In this document: piece after piece, positions 1 through 7,515 of the stretch
Position numbering within the stretch: position 1 is the first letter of the stretch
Layout of the letters: every line of letters begins with the position of its first letter
Source: Acidobacteriota bacterium
GTDB lineage: Bacteria > Acidobacteriota > Terriglobia > UBA7540
NCBI GenBank assembly: GCA_902812365.1
Contig: CADDZC010000019.1
Location: 1-52,112 of the forward strand
DNA: 52,112 bases
Reading direction: 5' to 3'
Notes under the pieces: generated by a model
Told to the model about the DNA's origin: nothing
Databases searched by the model: none
Seen by the model: the letters and a program-made list of their open reading frames with translations, nothing else
Translations under genes and position numbers: made by a program

Positions 1-2
1 CC

Positions 3-575
3 GCGGCCCCGCCGCTGCCCGAGCCGCGACCGCCCGCCACGGACGCCTCCGCGCTGGCCGGTGTGTGGAGCGTGACCGTGGGGAACGGAAGCCAGCAATT
101 AGAGGAAACGGTCATTCTGTTCCCAGACGGGAGCTATCGCGTTATGGCGCCCGGCGCCCCGGCCGCCGCGGTAGGGAAGTGGCGACTGAACCGCGCTGAC
201 AACACGGTGGAGTTTTTTGGTGTCAACTTGCTCAATCTTGGGGTGCGATACCAGTGTACGATGGGGCGCACGGGCGCTTCCACCCTCAGCTATAGCGGGA
301 CATGTCAGGACGAAAGAGGTTCCGTCTGGCACGTTGCGGGGACGCGCACTGCGGCCGCCGGCAGGTCGGAGGTGGTCATTCCAGGGCTCAATCTCGAGGG
401 GCTGACCGACGCCGAAAAGGAAGCTTTCAGCGGCCTGTTGAACAATTCGCCCTGCACGTGCGGCTGCGGCAAGAATCTTCTGGCGTGCCGGCTCGATGAG
501 GCGGAGCGCTGCGGCAACAGCCTGCTCGTGGCGCGCCAAATGTTGACGCAATTCATGGCGCTGGTACGCCGATGA
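3..575 (+). CDS. 3' part of an uncharacterised protein with a C-terminal CxCxC cysteine cluster (5' end outside window)
   Basis: The reading frame is open to the left edge, so the true start lies outside; a GTG at 63 is only an internal candidate. The first visible residues are Pro/Ala-rich and look like a linker. A segment beginning LAGVWSVTVG follows and has the look of a small beta-rich 'LxGxW' domain. Near the C-terminus is the cluster PCTCGCGKNLLACR followed by a further Cys, next to a helix starting GLTDAEKEAF. I have the impression that similar CTCGC-type tails occur at the ends of other secreted or membrane-associated bacterial proteins, possibly as a metal or disulfide motif, but I cannot name a family. 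It runs convergently into the next gene with a 6-base gap. Function unknown. Confidence 0.6.
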   Translation, partial: AAPPLPEPRPPATDASALAGVWSVTVGNGSQQLEETVILFPDGSYRVMAPGAPAAAVGKWRLNRADNTVEFFGVNLLNLGVRYQCTMGRTGASTLSYSGTCQDERGSVWHVAGTRTAAAGRSEVVIPGLNLEGLTDAEKEAFSGLLNNSPCTCGCGKNLLACRLDEAERCGNSLLVARQMLTQFMALVRR

Positions 576-581
576 ACGCCG

Positions 582-1007
582 TCAGGCCGGCCGGGGCTTC
601 ACCGGCTGCTCCTGTCCGGCCGCCCATTTGGCATGCTCCTGTGACACCAGCGACTCGATCCGTTCGGCGAGCAGAGCGTGGGGGTCGGCGGCGGCGGCGT
701 AAGGTCCCGCTTTGCCCAAGTAAAGAAACTTCTCGTGCTTCAGCGATTCGCACGTCGAGCGATAGGTGATCCAATTGTGGTGATACTGCCCGAGTTGCTG
801 CAAGCCTTCCAGAACCGCGATCAGCACGCCGAGCGCCGCCGTGACCTGCCTGATATTGAAGCCTGAGAAGAGCGGCACGAGCGCCGCCGCCGCTATCGTC
901 GACGCGGTAAACCACTTGTAAATGCGCTGGTTGGCGGCGCTTTTGCGGTCGTACCAGCCGATCTGGTCTTCGAGCCGCGCCATCGTAGGATCGCTGTCGG
1001 ACATCAT
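582..1007 (-). CDS. DUF4231-family two-TM membrane protein (SLATT-like)
   Basis: A 141-residue protein with an acidic N-terminus, the segment ARLEDQIGWYDRKSAANQR, two hydrophobic helices (about residues 33-50 and 55-70), and a C-terminal helix containing YRSTCESLKHEKFLY. This layout matches DUF4231 proteins, which resemble the SLATT two-helix membrane domains seen in some nucleotide-signalling defence systems. A GGAGG lies just upstream. Two ATGs are in tandem (1007 and 1004), and the second has the better spacing of seven bases. No SMODS, cyclase or other defence partner is next to it here, so it is an orphan. The role is unknown; the family match is from motif recognition only. Confidence 0.7.
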   Translation of the reverse strand: MMSDSDPTMARLEDQIGWYDRKSAANQRIYKWFTASTIAAAALVPLFSGFNIRQVTAALGVLIAVLEGLQQLGQYHHNWITYRSTCESLKHEKFLYLGKAGPYAAAADPHALLAERIESLVSQEHAKWAAGQEQPVKPRPA

Positions 1008-1343
1008 AGGGCCTCCGCGGTACTGGAACGGCGGCGCGATTCTAACTCAAAAGTTGATCAGAAAGAAGCGGCTCCATTCGCAGCCATGCCCCCGCCACCA
1101 CATGAGTGCCGGTTAATTCGCCGCGTGACCGATTGGCGCCTCGTCCCGGGGATTTGGAAGCCAACATGCTCCGTTGGAGAATCGGACCCTTAGGTCACGG
1201 CTTGAGGACGATTGCGGTTAGAGGCCGCTAAAGATGGCCGCGCTGGCGCCGATAGAGCCTCTCGCAACCGGTCGAGCGCCCCGGGGGTCGCGGAGCCAAC
1301 GCTCGGCGTGGAGAATGAGAGTGGGGTAGCAGTGAGGACGGCG
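1008..1343. other. Intergenic region upstream of the HDOD gene
   Basis: About 336 bases separate two divergently transcribed genes, so both promoters should be here. I see no convincing -35/-10 pair. CCAAC and GTTGG arms with a seven-base loop lie near 1159-1175. The frame of the downstream gene is open back to a TTG at 1212, but the good Shine-Dalgarno sequence points to 1344. No RNA gene is visible. Confidence 0.4.
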
Positions 1344-2252
1344 ATGTCAGGGTCTCGTCAGCGCGAGGCGTCGAGCGCCGGGGCGGTGCGGGCGGCCATT
1401 CCCGTCCCTTCGCCGGTGGTGCGGCGCTGGAACGACATTCTGAGCGCCAGCCCCGTCGACCTCAACCAGTTGGGGGGCGTGATCGGCGAGAATGCACCGC
1501 TCGCCAACCAAATCCTGAAACTTGCCAACTCATCGCTTTTCAACCTGCCGCTACCCGCTTCGAGCATCGAGCAGGCCGTCGTGGCCATTGGGGCCGACAA
1601 TCTCCGCACTCTGGTTCTCGCTTGGGAGCTCGTCGAATGGGTGGCCACACGACTCCGGGCGGAGGACTCCGACGCCTTCTGGCGGCACGGTTTTCTCACT
1701 GCCTTCTTCAGCCAGCATCTCGCCCAGTGGCTTCTTCCCGCTGCCGCCGAGCAGGCGTATTTGGCCGGCTTCTTGCACGATATTGGCCGGGCTCCCCTCC
1801 TGATCGCTGCTGCGCCATCCGCGGCCACCCTCTCGCCGCTCGCCGGCGTCGAAGAGTCGCTCGACGCCGAGGAAGCGGCGCTGGGAGTTAACCATTGCGA
1901 GATCGGCGCCGATCTGGGCGCGCGGTGGGGCTTTCCGCCGCCGCTCGTTGCCGTCTTCGCCGGTCACCATGACCGGAGCCTGGCCGCGCAAGCCCCGCTT
2001 GTCCGCATCGTCGCCGTCGCGGACGCTCTCGCCCAGTCAAGACAACCGGAACTGGCAGGGGAGCGTTCGGGGGTAGCCGGAAGGACGGCGAGTGAGCGGT
2101 TGCTCGAGCGCTATTTCCCCGGACTCGACGCGCCGGCCCGCGCCGCCCTGGCCGATGCTTTAGAGTCCGCATACGCCGACGTGTCGGAGGAGCGGACGCG
2201 CGGCCTCGCCGGCTTTTTGACGCCCGCCCATCCATTACGCCTTTCCCGGTAG
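1344..2252 (+). CDS. HDOD domain signalling protein
   Basis: A 302-residue protein that is almost entirely an HDOD (HD-related output) domain. The evidence is the N-terminal segment LNQLGGVIGENAPLANQILKL, SSIEQAVVAIGADNLRTLV, the LAGFLHDIGR motif and the later FAGHHD. HDOD proteins are signalling modules often linked to motility, chemotaxis and cyclic-di-GMP networks, although this domain is degenerate relative to HD-GYP phosphodiesterases. The frame stays open to a TTG at 1212, but AGTGAGGA sits six to seven bases before ATG 1344, which decides the start. It lies just upstream of the flagellar operon on the same strand, which suggests a motility or surface-sensing role. That link is inferred from position only. 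Confidence 0.82.
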   Translation: MSGSRQREASSAGAVRAAIPVPSPVVRRWNDILSASPVDLNQLGGVIGENAPLANQILKLANSSLFNLPLPASSIEQAVVAIGADNLRTLVLAWELVEWVATRLRAEDSDAFWRHGFLTAFFSQHLAQWLLPAAAEQAYLAGFLHDIGRAPLLIAAAPSAATLSPLAGVEESLDAEEAALGVNHCEIGADLGARWGFPPPLVAVFAGHHDRSLAAQAPLVRIVAVADALAQSRQPELAGERSGVAGRTASERLLERYFPGLDAPARAALADALESAYADVSEERTRGLAGFLTPAHPLRLSR

Positions 2253-2521
2253 CATTTTCTGCCCGCCATCCGCAGTCGCCAGCCAGCTTTCGGCTGGGGC
2301 GCGGCCCGGGATGGGGCTCCACCGTGGGCCCGGCTAAGCCGACGGCCGCTCGAAATCGAGGGCGGCAACTCTTGCCGAGCGGATCGCCGCTCGCCCGGCA
2401 AGATGGGTCTGTCGCCGCTGGCGCTCACCTCTCCACTTCCCGCAACCGCCGGCCAATCAACCACTTCGCCGCCGCCGCGGTTTGGCCCGCCGCCTGCATC
2501 AGCTCAAGCGGAGTGCAAACC
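2253..2521 (+). other. Leader/intergenic region ahead of the flagellar operon
   Basis: These 269 bases lie between the HDOD gene and flgF. They are strongly GC-rich with no believable gene. Any promoter for the rod and ring genes probably lies here. The best candidate is the sigma-54-like element at 2482-2498, described separately. No sigma-28 motif is seen in this gap. Confidence 0.4.
2482..2498 (+). promoter_or_regulatory. Candidate sigma-54 promoter upstream of flgF
   Basis: TTGGCCCG, four bases, then CTGCA gives the GG-N10-GC spacing of -24/-12 promoters; the consensus is YTGGCACG-N4-TTGCW. RpoN is encoded in this window, and rod genes are sigma-54 dependent in several phyla. The predicted start site would fall near 2508, leaving a leader of only about 14 bases before the flgF ATG. 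In DNA this GC-rich, such matches occur by chance. Confidence 0.3.
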
Positions 2522-3280
2522 ATGGATAGTGGATTTTACGCGGCGGTATCGGGAGCGGTGGCCAGAACCGACGCCATCGATTTGGTGGCCAACAACATTG
2601 CCAATACCGCCACCACCGGTTACAAAGCCGAGCGCGAGTTCTACCAAACCCTGGTGGCGACCCCGCCGAGCGCCCGGATGTCGCCCTTGAATCGCGCCGT
2701 CAACAATTACGGCATTCTCGGCGGCACGGTCGTCGATCTGGCAGCCGGATCCATTCAGTTTACCGGCAACAAACTTGATCTGGCGCTGGAAGGCCCCGGG
2801 TTCATCACCGTGGAAACGCCCGCCGGCATTCGCTACACTCGCAACGGCAGCTTGCGCCTCGGAGCCCGAGGCGAGTTGCTCACCCAAGACGGCGGCAAGG
2901 TGCTCGCCGTACCGGAAAATCGCAAAGCCAAGCCGCAACCCATCGTGCTGCCCAACGGAACGATTTCGATCTCCACCGACGGAACCGTGTCCGTCAATGG
3001 GGCGATCGTGGCCCGAATGAAGCTGGTGGATTTTCCGAAAGGCACGCCCCTCCTGCCCGAGGGCAGCTCGTACTTTACGGCGCCGGCGCAGGCGGAAAGG
3101 CCCGCCGCCGGCGTGGCGGTGCGCGAAGGGGCTCTGGAATCCTCCAACTACAACCCCGTCGAGGGCACCGTGGACCTGATCACGCTGCAACGCACGAGCG
3201 AAATGCTGAACCAGGCCATTCGGATCTTTTACAACGATTTCGACCAGCCCGCGGCGCAGGAGATCCCGCGGATCGCGTGA
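2522..3280 (+). CDS. flgF: Flagellar proximal rod protein FlgF
   Basis: A 252-residue protein of the FlgF/FlgG rod-hook family. The N-terminus carries the family signature VANNIANTATTGYKAER. The middle has the beta-rich FlgE/F/G core (LALEGPGFITVETPAG, YTRNGSL). The C-terminus has the amphipathic helix LITLQRTSEMLNQAIRI, which packs with the N-terminal helix in the rod. It starts at ATG 2522, preceded by GCGGAG; an upstream in-frame extension to 2324 lacks family similarity. The position directly before flgG and its shorter length support FlgF rather than FlgG. It is built into the periplasmic rod of the basal body after export by the flagellar type III system. Confidence 0.93.
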   Translation: MDSGFYAAVSGAVARTDAIDLVANNIANTATTGYKAEREFYQTLVATPPSARMSPLNRAVNNYGILGGTVVDLAAGSIQFTGNKLDLALEGPGFITVETPAGIRYTRNGSLRLGARGELLTQDGGKVLAVPENRKAKPQPIVLPNGTISISTDGTVSVNGAIVARMKLVDFPKGTPLLPEGSSYFTAPAQAERPAAGVAVREGALESSNYNPVEGTVDLITLQRTSEMLNQAIRIFYNDFDQPAAQEIPRIA

Positions 3281-3317
3281 GCTGTAACTTTCGATCAACC
3301 CCACTGAGGAGACCGCT

Positions 3318-4109
3318 ATGTTCCGAGCTCTTTACACGGCTGCCAGCGGCATGGAAGCGCAGCAGACCAACCTGGATAACATCGCCAACAACCTGGCGAA
3401 CGCTTCGACCACCGGCTTTCGCGCCCGACGCATGCAGTTTCAGGATTTGCTCTACCAGAACGTGGTCGTGCCCGGCTCGGCGGCCACCCAGCAGACCAAC
3501 ATCCCCACCGGCCTCGAACTGGGTTTGGGCACCCGCTCCGCCAGCACCGAAATCCTCCAGACGCAAGGCGATTACGTGACCACCAACAATCCCTTGGACC
3601 TCGTCATTCAAGGCCAGGGATTCTTCCAGGTGCTGCGCGCCGATGGCACGATCGCCTACACCCGCTCCGGGGCCTTTCACCTGAACGAAACCCGCCAAAT
3701 CGTCACCGCCAACGGCGATCCGCTCCAGCCCTCCATCACCATACCTCCCGACGCTACCACCATCAGCATCGGGCAGGATGGCACCGTCTCCGTCACCGAG
3801 CCGGGACAAACCCAGGCGCAACAGGTCGGCAGCATCCAACTGGCGCTTTTCCCCAATCCGGGCGGCCTGCTGAGCCTGGGCAACAACCTGTTTTTCCCCA
3901 CCACCGCCTCGGGGCAGCCGATCGTCGGCCAGCCGGGCGGGGCGGACGGTCTCGGCTCGCTGCAGCAAGGGATGCTCGAGCAATCCAACGTCGATGTGGT
4001 CAATGAATTCGTCAACATGATCTTGACGCAGCGGTCGTATGAAGCGAACTCGCGCGTCGTCAACGCGGCCAACCAGATGTTTCAGGATCTGAACAACATT
4101 CCGAAGTAA
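3318..4109 (+). CDS. flgG: Flagellar distal rod protein FlgG
   Basis: A 263-residue protein, the usual FlgG length. It begins MFRALYTAASGMEAQQTN and continues with the signature DNIANNLANASTTGFRARR. The core LVIQGQGFFQVLRADG and the C-terminal NEFVNMILTQRSYEANS, the hallmark FlgG/FlgE C-terminal helix, are intact. TGAGGAGA lies about six bases before the ATG. It forms the distal rod that crosses the peptidoglycan and passes through the P and L rings encoded just downstream. It follows flgF after 37 bases and is very probably in the same transcript. Confidence 0.97.
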   Translation: MFRALYTAASGMEAQQTNLDNIANNLANASTTGFRARRMQFQDLLYQNVVVPGSAATQQTNIPTGLELGLGTRSASTEILQTQGDYVTTNNPLDLVIQGQGFFQVLRADGTIAYTRSGAFHLNETRQIVTANGDPLQPSITIPPDATTISIGQDGTVSVTEPGQTQAQQVGSIQLALFPNPGGLLSLGNNLFFPTTASGQPIVGQPGGADGLGSLQQGMLEQSNVDVVNEFVNMILTQRSYEANSRVVNAANQMFQDLNNIPK

Positions 4110-4123
4110 GTGGGGGGGCGTGG

Positions 4124-5140
4124 ATGGGTTCTCTTCTCGGTCGAAGAGCGGGCGCCGGATCAGGGCGCGGCGGCAATTTTCGGGCCTTGAACGCCTGCCG
4201 GGCACTTCTTTTCGCGATCGGTGTGGCCGCGGTCTCGCCCCGGGTGCTCGCTGCCCCCCCGCGCCTGCGGCTGCTGGCCGACGTCGAAGTTCGAAGCCAC
4301 GAGATCACACTCAAGGATCTGCTACCCCCGGAGGCGCCCGCGGCGCTCCTCGCCCAGGCCCTCCGGATTCGGCTGGGCAGCGCCCCGCAGGCCACCCGCA
4401 TCCGGCGCCTTTCGAAGGAGGAAATCCAGAATGCGCTCGTCGACGCGCCGGAGCTGCTGGCCGCCGTGGAGATTCCCGACGTCATCCGGGTGCGCCGCTA
4501 CCATCGCGCTCTCACCCCGACGGAGCTCGTGGCCGCCCTTGACGCCGCCCTGGGGCGCTCCGGCAGACTCGATCCCCGATCGCTCGGGCTCGATTCCCTG
4601 GCCCTTCGCGCGCCGGTTTACGTTACCACCGACGATCCTGGGCTGCAGGTGACACAGATTGAATTCGATTCGCTGCACCGGCGCACTACATTCCGGCTAT
4701 GGACGTCGAAAGAACCGCAGAATCTGCCCTTTTATATCACCCTCTCGAGCCGGTTGAAATTCCCGGCGTTGGTGGCGACGCGCGACCTGGCGCCGGGGGA
4801 GGTGGCGCGGGCGAGTGACTTCGCCGTGGCGACCCGAGCGCGGAGCGAAAACGCTTCCCTCGAACCGCCGGCCGCCGCGAGCCTGGTGGGGCTTGAAGCG
4901 CGCCAGCCGGTGCGCGCCGGTGACGTTGTCGAGCGCTCGATGTTCGCGCCGGAACTGATGGCGCAGCCGGGGCTGCCGGCCAAGCTCACCATTGCCGGAA
5001 ATGGCTTTCGGATCGAAACCACGGTGATTCCGCTCGAGCGGGGCTATTACGGGCAGCAAATCCGCGTTCGCGACCCGGACACCCGTCGGGTCATGGCGGC
5101 TGAGGTGGTGGGGAAGGGACAGTTGCGGGGAAATCTGTAG
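4124..5140 (+). CDS. flgA: Flagellar basal-body P-ring assembly chaperone FlgA
   Basis: A 338-residue periplasmic protein, longer than enterobacterial FlgA (about 220). The N-terminus has a basic stretch and a hydrophobic segment (about residues 24-42) ending VLAAPP, a likely Sec signal. The C-terminal half holds the SAF/FlgA fold: LVATRDLAPGEVARASDF, EARQPVRAGDVV, then the terminal block with RVRDPDTRRVMAAEVVGKG, typical of the FlgA C-terminus (VrN..S.r...a.V). FlgA helps FlgI polymerise into the P-ring. The middle region (about residues 60-190) is less conserved. A run of G's before ATG 4124 acts as Shine-Dalgarno. It starts 14 bases after flgG. Confidence 0.88.
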   Translation: MGSLLGRRAGAGSGRGGNFRALNACRALLFAIGVAAVSPRVLAAPPRLRLLADVEVRSHEITLKDLLPPEAPAALLAQALRIRLGSAPQATRIRRLSKEEIQNALVDAPELLAAVEIPDVIRVRRYHRALTPTELVAALDAALGRSGRLDPRSLGLDSLALRAPVYVTTDDPGLQVTQIEFDSLHRRTTFRLWTSKEPQNLPFYITLSSRLKFPALVATRDLAPGEVARASDFAVATRARSENASLEPPAAASLVGLEARQPVRAGDVVERSMFAPELMAQPGLPAKLTIAGNGFRIETTVIPLERGYYGQQIRVRDPDTRRVMAAEVVGKGQLRGNL

Positions 5141-5199
5141 AGGCCGGGTGGTTCGCGGATTTCGACGGCGCGCCCCATTTCGGCCAGACGGAGCAGGGC

Positions 5200-5922
5200 A
5201 TGAGGACCTTACAAAATCGATTCCGATTCGCCCTCGCGGGAGGGCTCGCGCTGGGACTGATCCTGTGGCTTCCGCTCGCGGCTGGTGCCCGGAAAAAACC
5301 CAAGGCGGCGCCGGCAGGCAATGAGCTCAGCCGTTACATTCAGGCGGCGGCCCAGGGAGTCCAGGTGGAGAACCCGACTCTGGGCAGCCTTTGGAATCCG
5401 CACGGTCCCTTTTCCGATGTCAGCCGCGACTATAAGGCCGAGCGCGTGGGCGACCTGGTGACGATCAACATTGCCGAAAACACCGCGGCCGCCTCTTCCG
5501 GCACCACCAAGTCGGCGCGCAACTTCACCGCCAGCTCGTCGCTGAGCGCGCTGTTCGGCCCGATCTCGAACAACCGGCTCCAGAACCTGTTCACCCCGAA
5601 TTCGAGCCACGCGCTGAGCGGTGCCGCCTCCACGGCTTCCAGCTCGGTGCTGACCACGAGCCTGACGGGAGTGGTCACCCAGGTGTTGCCGAACGGCTTT
5701 CTGGTGGTGGAAGCGGGACGCGACGTGCTCGTGGATAACCAGCGGCAGCATGTCATTCTGCGGGGCATCGTGCGTCCGGGTGATCTGGCGCCCGACAATT
5801 CCGTGCTGTCAAATCAGGTAGCCCATCTGCAGGTGGAGGTGGTGGGCAAGGGTGTGATCAGTGACGGGGATCGCCCGCCCCATATCGTCACGCGCCTGTT
5901 GCTGAAAATTCTGGGCTGGTGA
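5200..5922 (+). CDS. flgH: Flagellar L-ring protein FlgH, without a lipoprotein cysteine
   Basis: A 240-residue protein with the FlgH features SLWNPHGPFSDVSRDYKAERVGDLVTINI, split as SLWN then DYKAERVGDLVTI, and the C-terminal GVVTQVLPNGFLVVEA and LRGIVRPGDLAPDN. It forms the outer-membrane L-ring around the rod. The signal peptide (about residues 1-30: basic MRTLQNRFRF, then a hydrophobic run) ends in LAAGARKK. There is no cysteine there, nor anywhere in the protein, so the usual lipobox and lipid anchor are absent. A good ACGGAGCAGGG ribosome site precedes ATG 5200. It sits between flgA and flgI, as in many non-enteric bacteria. Confidence 0.94.
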   Translation: MRTLQNRFRFALAGGLALGLILWLPLAAGARKKPKAAPAGNELSRYIQAAAQGVQVENPTLGSLWNPHGPFSDVSRDYKAERVGDLVTINIAENTAAASSGTTKSARNFTASSSLSALFGPISNNRLQNLFTPNSSHALSGAASTASSSVLTTSLTGVVTQVLPNGFLVVEAGRDVLVDNQRQHVILRGIVRPGDLAPDNSVLSNQVAHLQVEVVGKGVISDGDRPPHIVTRLLLKILGW

Positions 5923-5928
5923 GGGACC

Positions 5929-7068
5929 ATGGGATTCTTACGGTGGTGCGGGGCTGTTCTGCTGGGTGCCAGCCTGTCCGGGGCGTCCGCGACGCCGCGC
6001 GCCGCCACCGTCGTGCCGCCCGACGCGCACATGGCGCGCCTGGGCGATGTGATGACGGTGAAAGGCGTCCGCGACAATCTGCTGATGGGCTACGGGCTGG
6101 TCGTGGGCCTGAACGGCACGGGCGACCGCCAGCAGACGATCTTTTCCATGCAGACGCTCGCCAATATCCTGCGCAAGATGGGGGTTCAGGTGCCCGGCGC
6201 CACGATCCTGGCGCGCAACGTGGGGGCGGTGTTTGTGACCGCCAACCTGCCGCCCTTTGCGCGGCCCGGCGAAAAGATCGACGTGAATTGCGCCTCGGCC
6301 GGCGACGCCAAGAGCTTGCAGGGCGGAGTTCTGCTGATGACGCCGCTTTACGGCTCGGACGGAGTGGTTTATGCCGTGGCGCAGGGTCCGTTGACGATTG
6401 CCGGCTATAGCGTGGGCACGCGCGGAAATGTGACCGAACTGAATCATCCGACGACGGGGCGAATCCCGGGAGGCGGACTGGTTGAACGCGACACGGCGAT
6501 CGATCTCGGCCAAATGCAGACCGTCTCGCTGTTGCTGCGCGACGCTGACTTCGTCACCGCCGAGAACGCCGCCGACGCCATCAACAAGACCTTGGGCAAA
6601 TCGGTGGCGACGGCCGTGGACGGCCGCCGGGTGGACGTTCCGGTGGCCGCCTCGGGGCTCGGCAGCGCCATGAACCTGTTGGCGAAGATCGAGGACGTCG
6701 AGGTGAGGGTGAATCCGAAGGCGCGCGTGGTGGTGAACGAGCGCACCGGCACCGTCGTGATGGGCAAGGATGTCACGCTGGGGGCGGCCTCGATTATGCA
6801 TGGGAATCTGGCCATCCAGATCACCACCGTCTTTCAGGTGTCGCAGCCAGCGGCGCTTTCGCCCGGCGGTCAGACCGTGGTGGTGCCCCAGACCACCGTC
6901 GAGACTAACGAGGAGGCGGCCAAGCGGGTGGAGTTGAAAGAAGGGGCGACGGTCGAGGAGCTAGTGAACGGCTTGCAAAGCATCGGGGCGACGGCGCGGG
7001 ACATTATCGCCATTCTGGAAGCTCTCAAGGCGGCAGGCTCGCTCCGCGCCGAACTGGAGGTCATCTGA
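5929..7068 (+). CDS. flgI: Flagellar P-ring protein FlgI
   Basis: A 379-residue periplasmic protein of standard FlgI length. It has a short signal peptide (MGFLRWCGAVLLGASLSG) followed by the classic block LGDVMTVKGVRDN, LMGYGLVVGLNGTGD and LANILRKMGV. Further family motifs are NVGAVFVTANLPPFARPG, RIPGGGLVERD and the C-terminal LVNGLQSIGATARDII. It assembles as a ring in the peptidoglycan layer with help from FlgA. The start has GAGGG six bases upstream and lies six bases after the flgH stop. Its stop overlaps the flgJ start (TGATG), which implies translational coupling. Confidence 0.97.
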   Translation: MGFLRWCGAVLLGASLSGASATPRAATVVPPDAHMARLGDVMTVKGVRDNLLMGYGLVVGLNGTGDRQQTIFSMQTLANILRKMGVQVPGATILARNVGAVFVTANLPPFARPGEKIDVNCASAGDAKSLQGGVLLMTPLYGSDGVVYAVAQGPLTIAGYSVGTRGNVTELNHPTTGRIPGGGLVERDTAIDLGQMQTVSLLLRDADFVTAENAADAINKTLGKSVATAVDGRRVDVPVAASGLGSAMNLLAKIEDVEVRVNPKARVVVNERTGTVVMGKDVTLGAASIMHGNLAIQITTVFQVSQPAALSPGGQTVVVPQTTVETNEEAAKRVELKEGATVEELVNGLQSIGATARDIIAILEALKAAGSLRAELEVI

Positions 7069-7424
7069 TGAAGTCGTTCTCCATGGCGGTTCCGATTCAT
7101 CCGTCCGGGTTCGCGTTGCCGGGAAGGAGCGTGGCGAGGGGGAGCCAAACGGTTGACGCGGCCGGCGAAAGTCCGCGGGCTCAGAAGCTGAGAAAATCGA
7201 CGCAGGATTTTGAGGCGCTTCTTTTGACCCAGTTGTGGCAGGAGATGGAGAAGAATCCGCTCGCCGACGACAGTTCCAATGCCGTCTTGGGGGCGGGCTC
7301 GGATACGTTGAAAATACTGGGGATGCAGGCCATGGCGGAGGCGGTGGCGCGAGGAGGCGGCATCGGGATCGGGCGAATGATCTACCGGAGCTTGGCTCCA
7401 GCCCTCAAGGGGAAGGGCGGATAA
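7068..7424 (+). CDS. flgJ: Rod-binding protein, FlgJ N-terminal domain only
   Basis: A 118-residue protein matching only the N-terminal, rod-capping half of FlgJ: LRKSTQDFEALLLTQLWQEM, an acidic stretch, then DTLKILGMQAMAEAVARGGGIGIGRMIY. The C-terminal muramidase (glucosaminidase) domain of enterobacterial FlgJ is absent. This is the common arrangement outside the gamma/beta-proteobacteria, where a separate lytic enzyme opens the peptidoglycan. Translation starts inside the flgI stop codon. It is the last gene before the AT-rich gap that carries the sigma-28 promoter, so the early transcript may end around here. Confidence 0.85.
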   Translation: MKSFSMAVPIHPSGFALPGRSVARGSQTVDAAGESPRAQKLRKSTQDFEALLLTQLWQEMEKNPLADDSSNAVLGAGSDTLKILGMQAMAEAVARGGGIGIGRMIYRSLAPALKGKGG

Positions 7425-7460
7425 TGATTTAAGTTTATTATTTACAATCAGTTATAGTGT

Positions 7461-7487
7461 TAAAGTTTTCTTCCCCCGTGCCGATGG
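7461..7487 (+). promoter_or_regulatory. Sigma-28 (FliA-type) promoter for flgM and late genes
   Basis: TAAAGTTT, then exactly 11 bases, then GCCGATGG. The sigma-28 consensus is TAAAGTTT-N11-GCCGATAA, so the -35 element is perfect and the -10 matches 6 of 8, with ideal spacing. It lies in a conspicuously AT-rich gap in otherwise GC-rich DNA, about 30 bases before the flgM start codon. It fits the known late-gene control of flgM by FliA. Confidence 0.85.
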
Positions 7488-7515
7488 GATACCGGACAGG
7501 CGAGGAGGGAGAAGC

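Noticed and set aside
325-340. TGGCACGTTGC, resembling parts of a sigma-54 promoter
   Set aside because: The two halves are only one base apart instead of five, and it lies inside a coding region.
1212-1343. TTG-initiated extension of the HDOD protein
   Set aside because: Polar, non-conserved-looking sequence; ATG 1344 has a clear GAGGA at good spacing.
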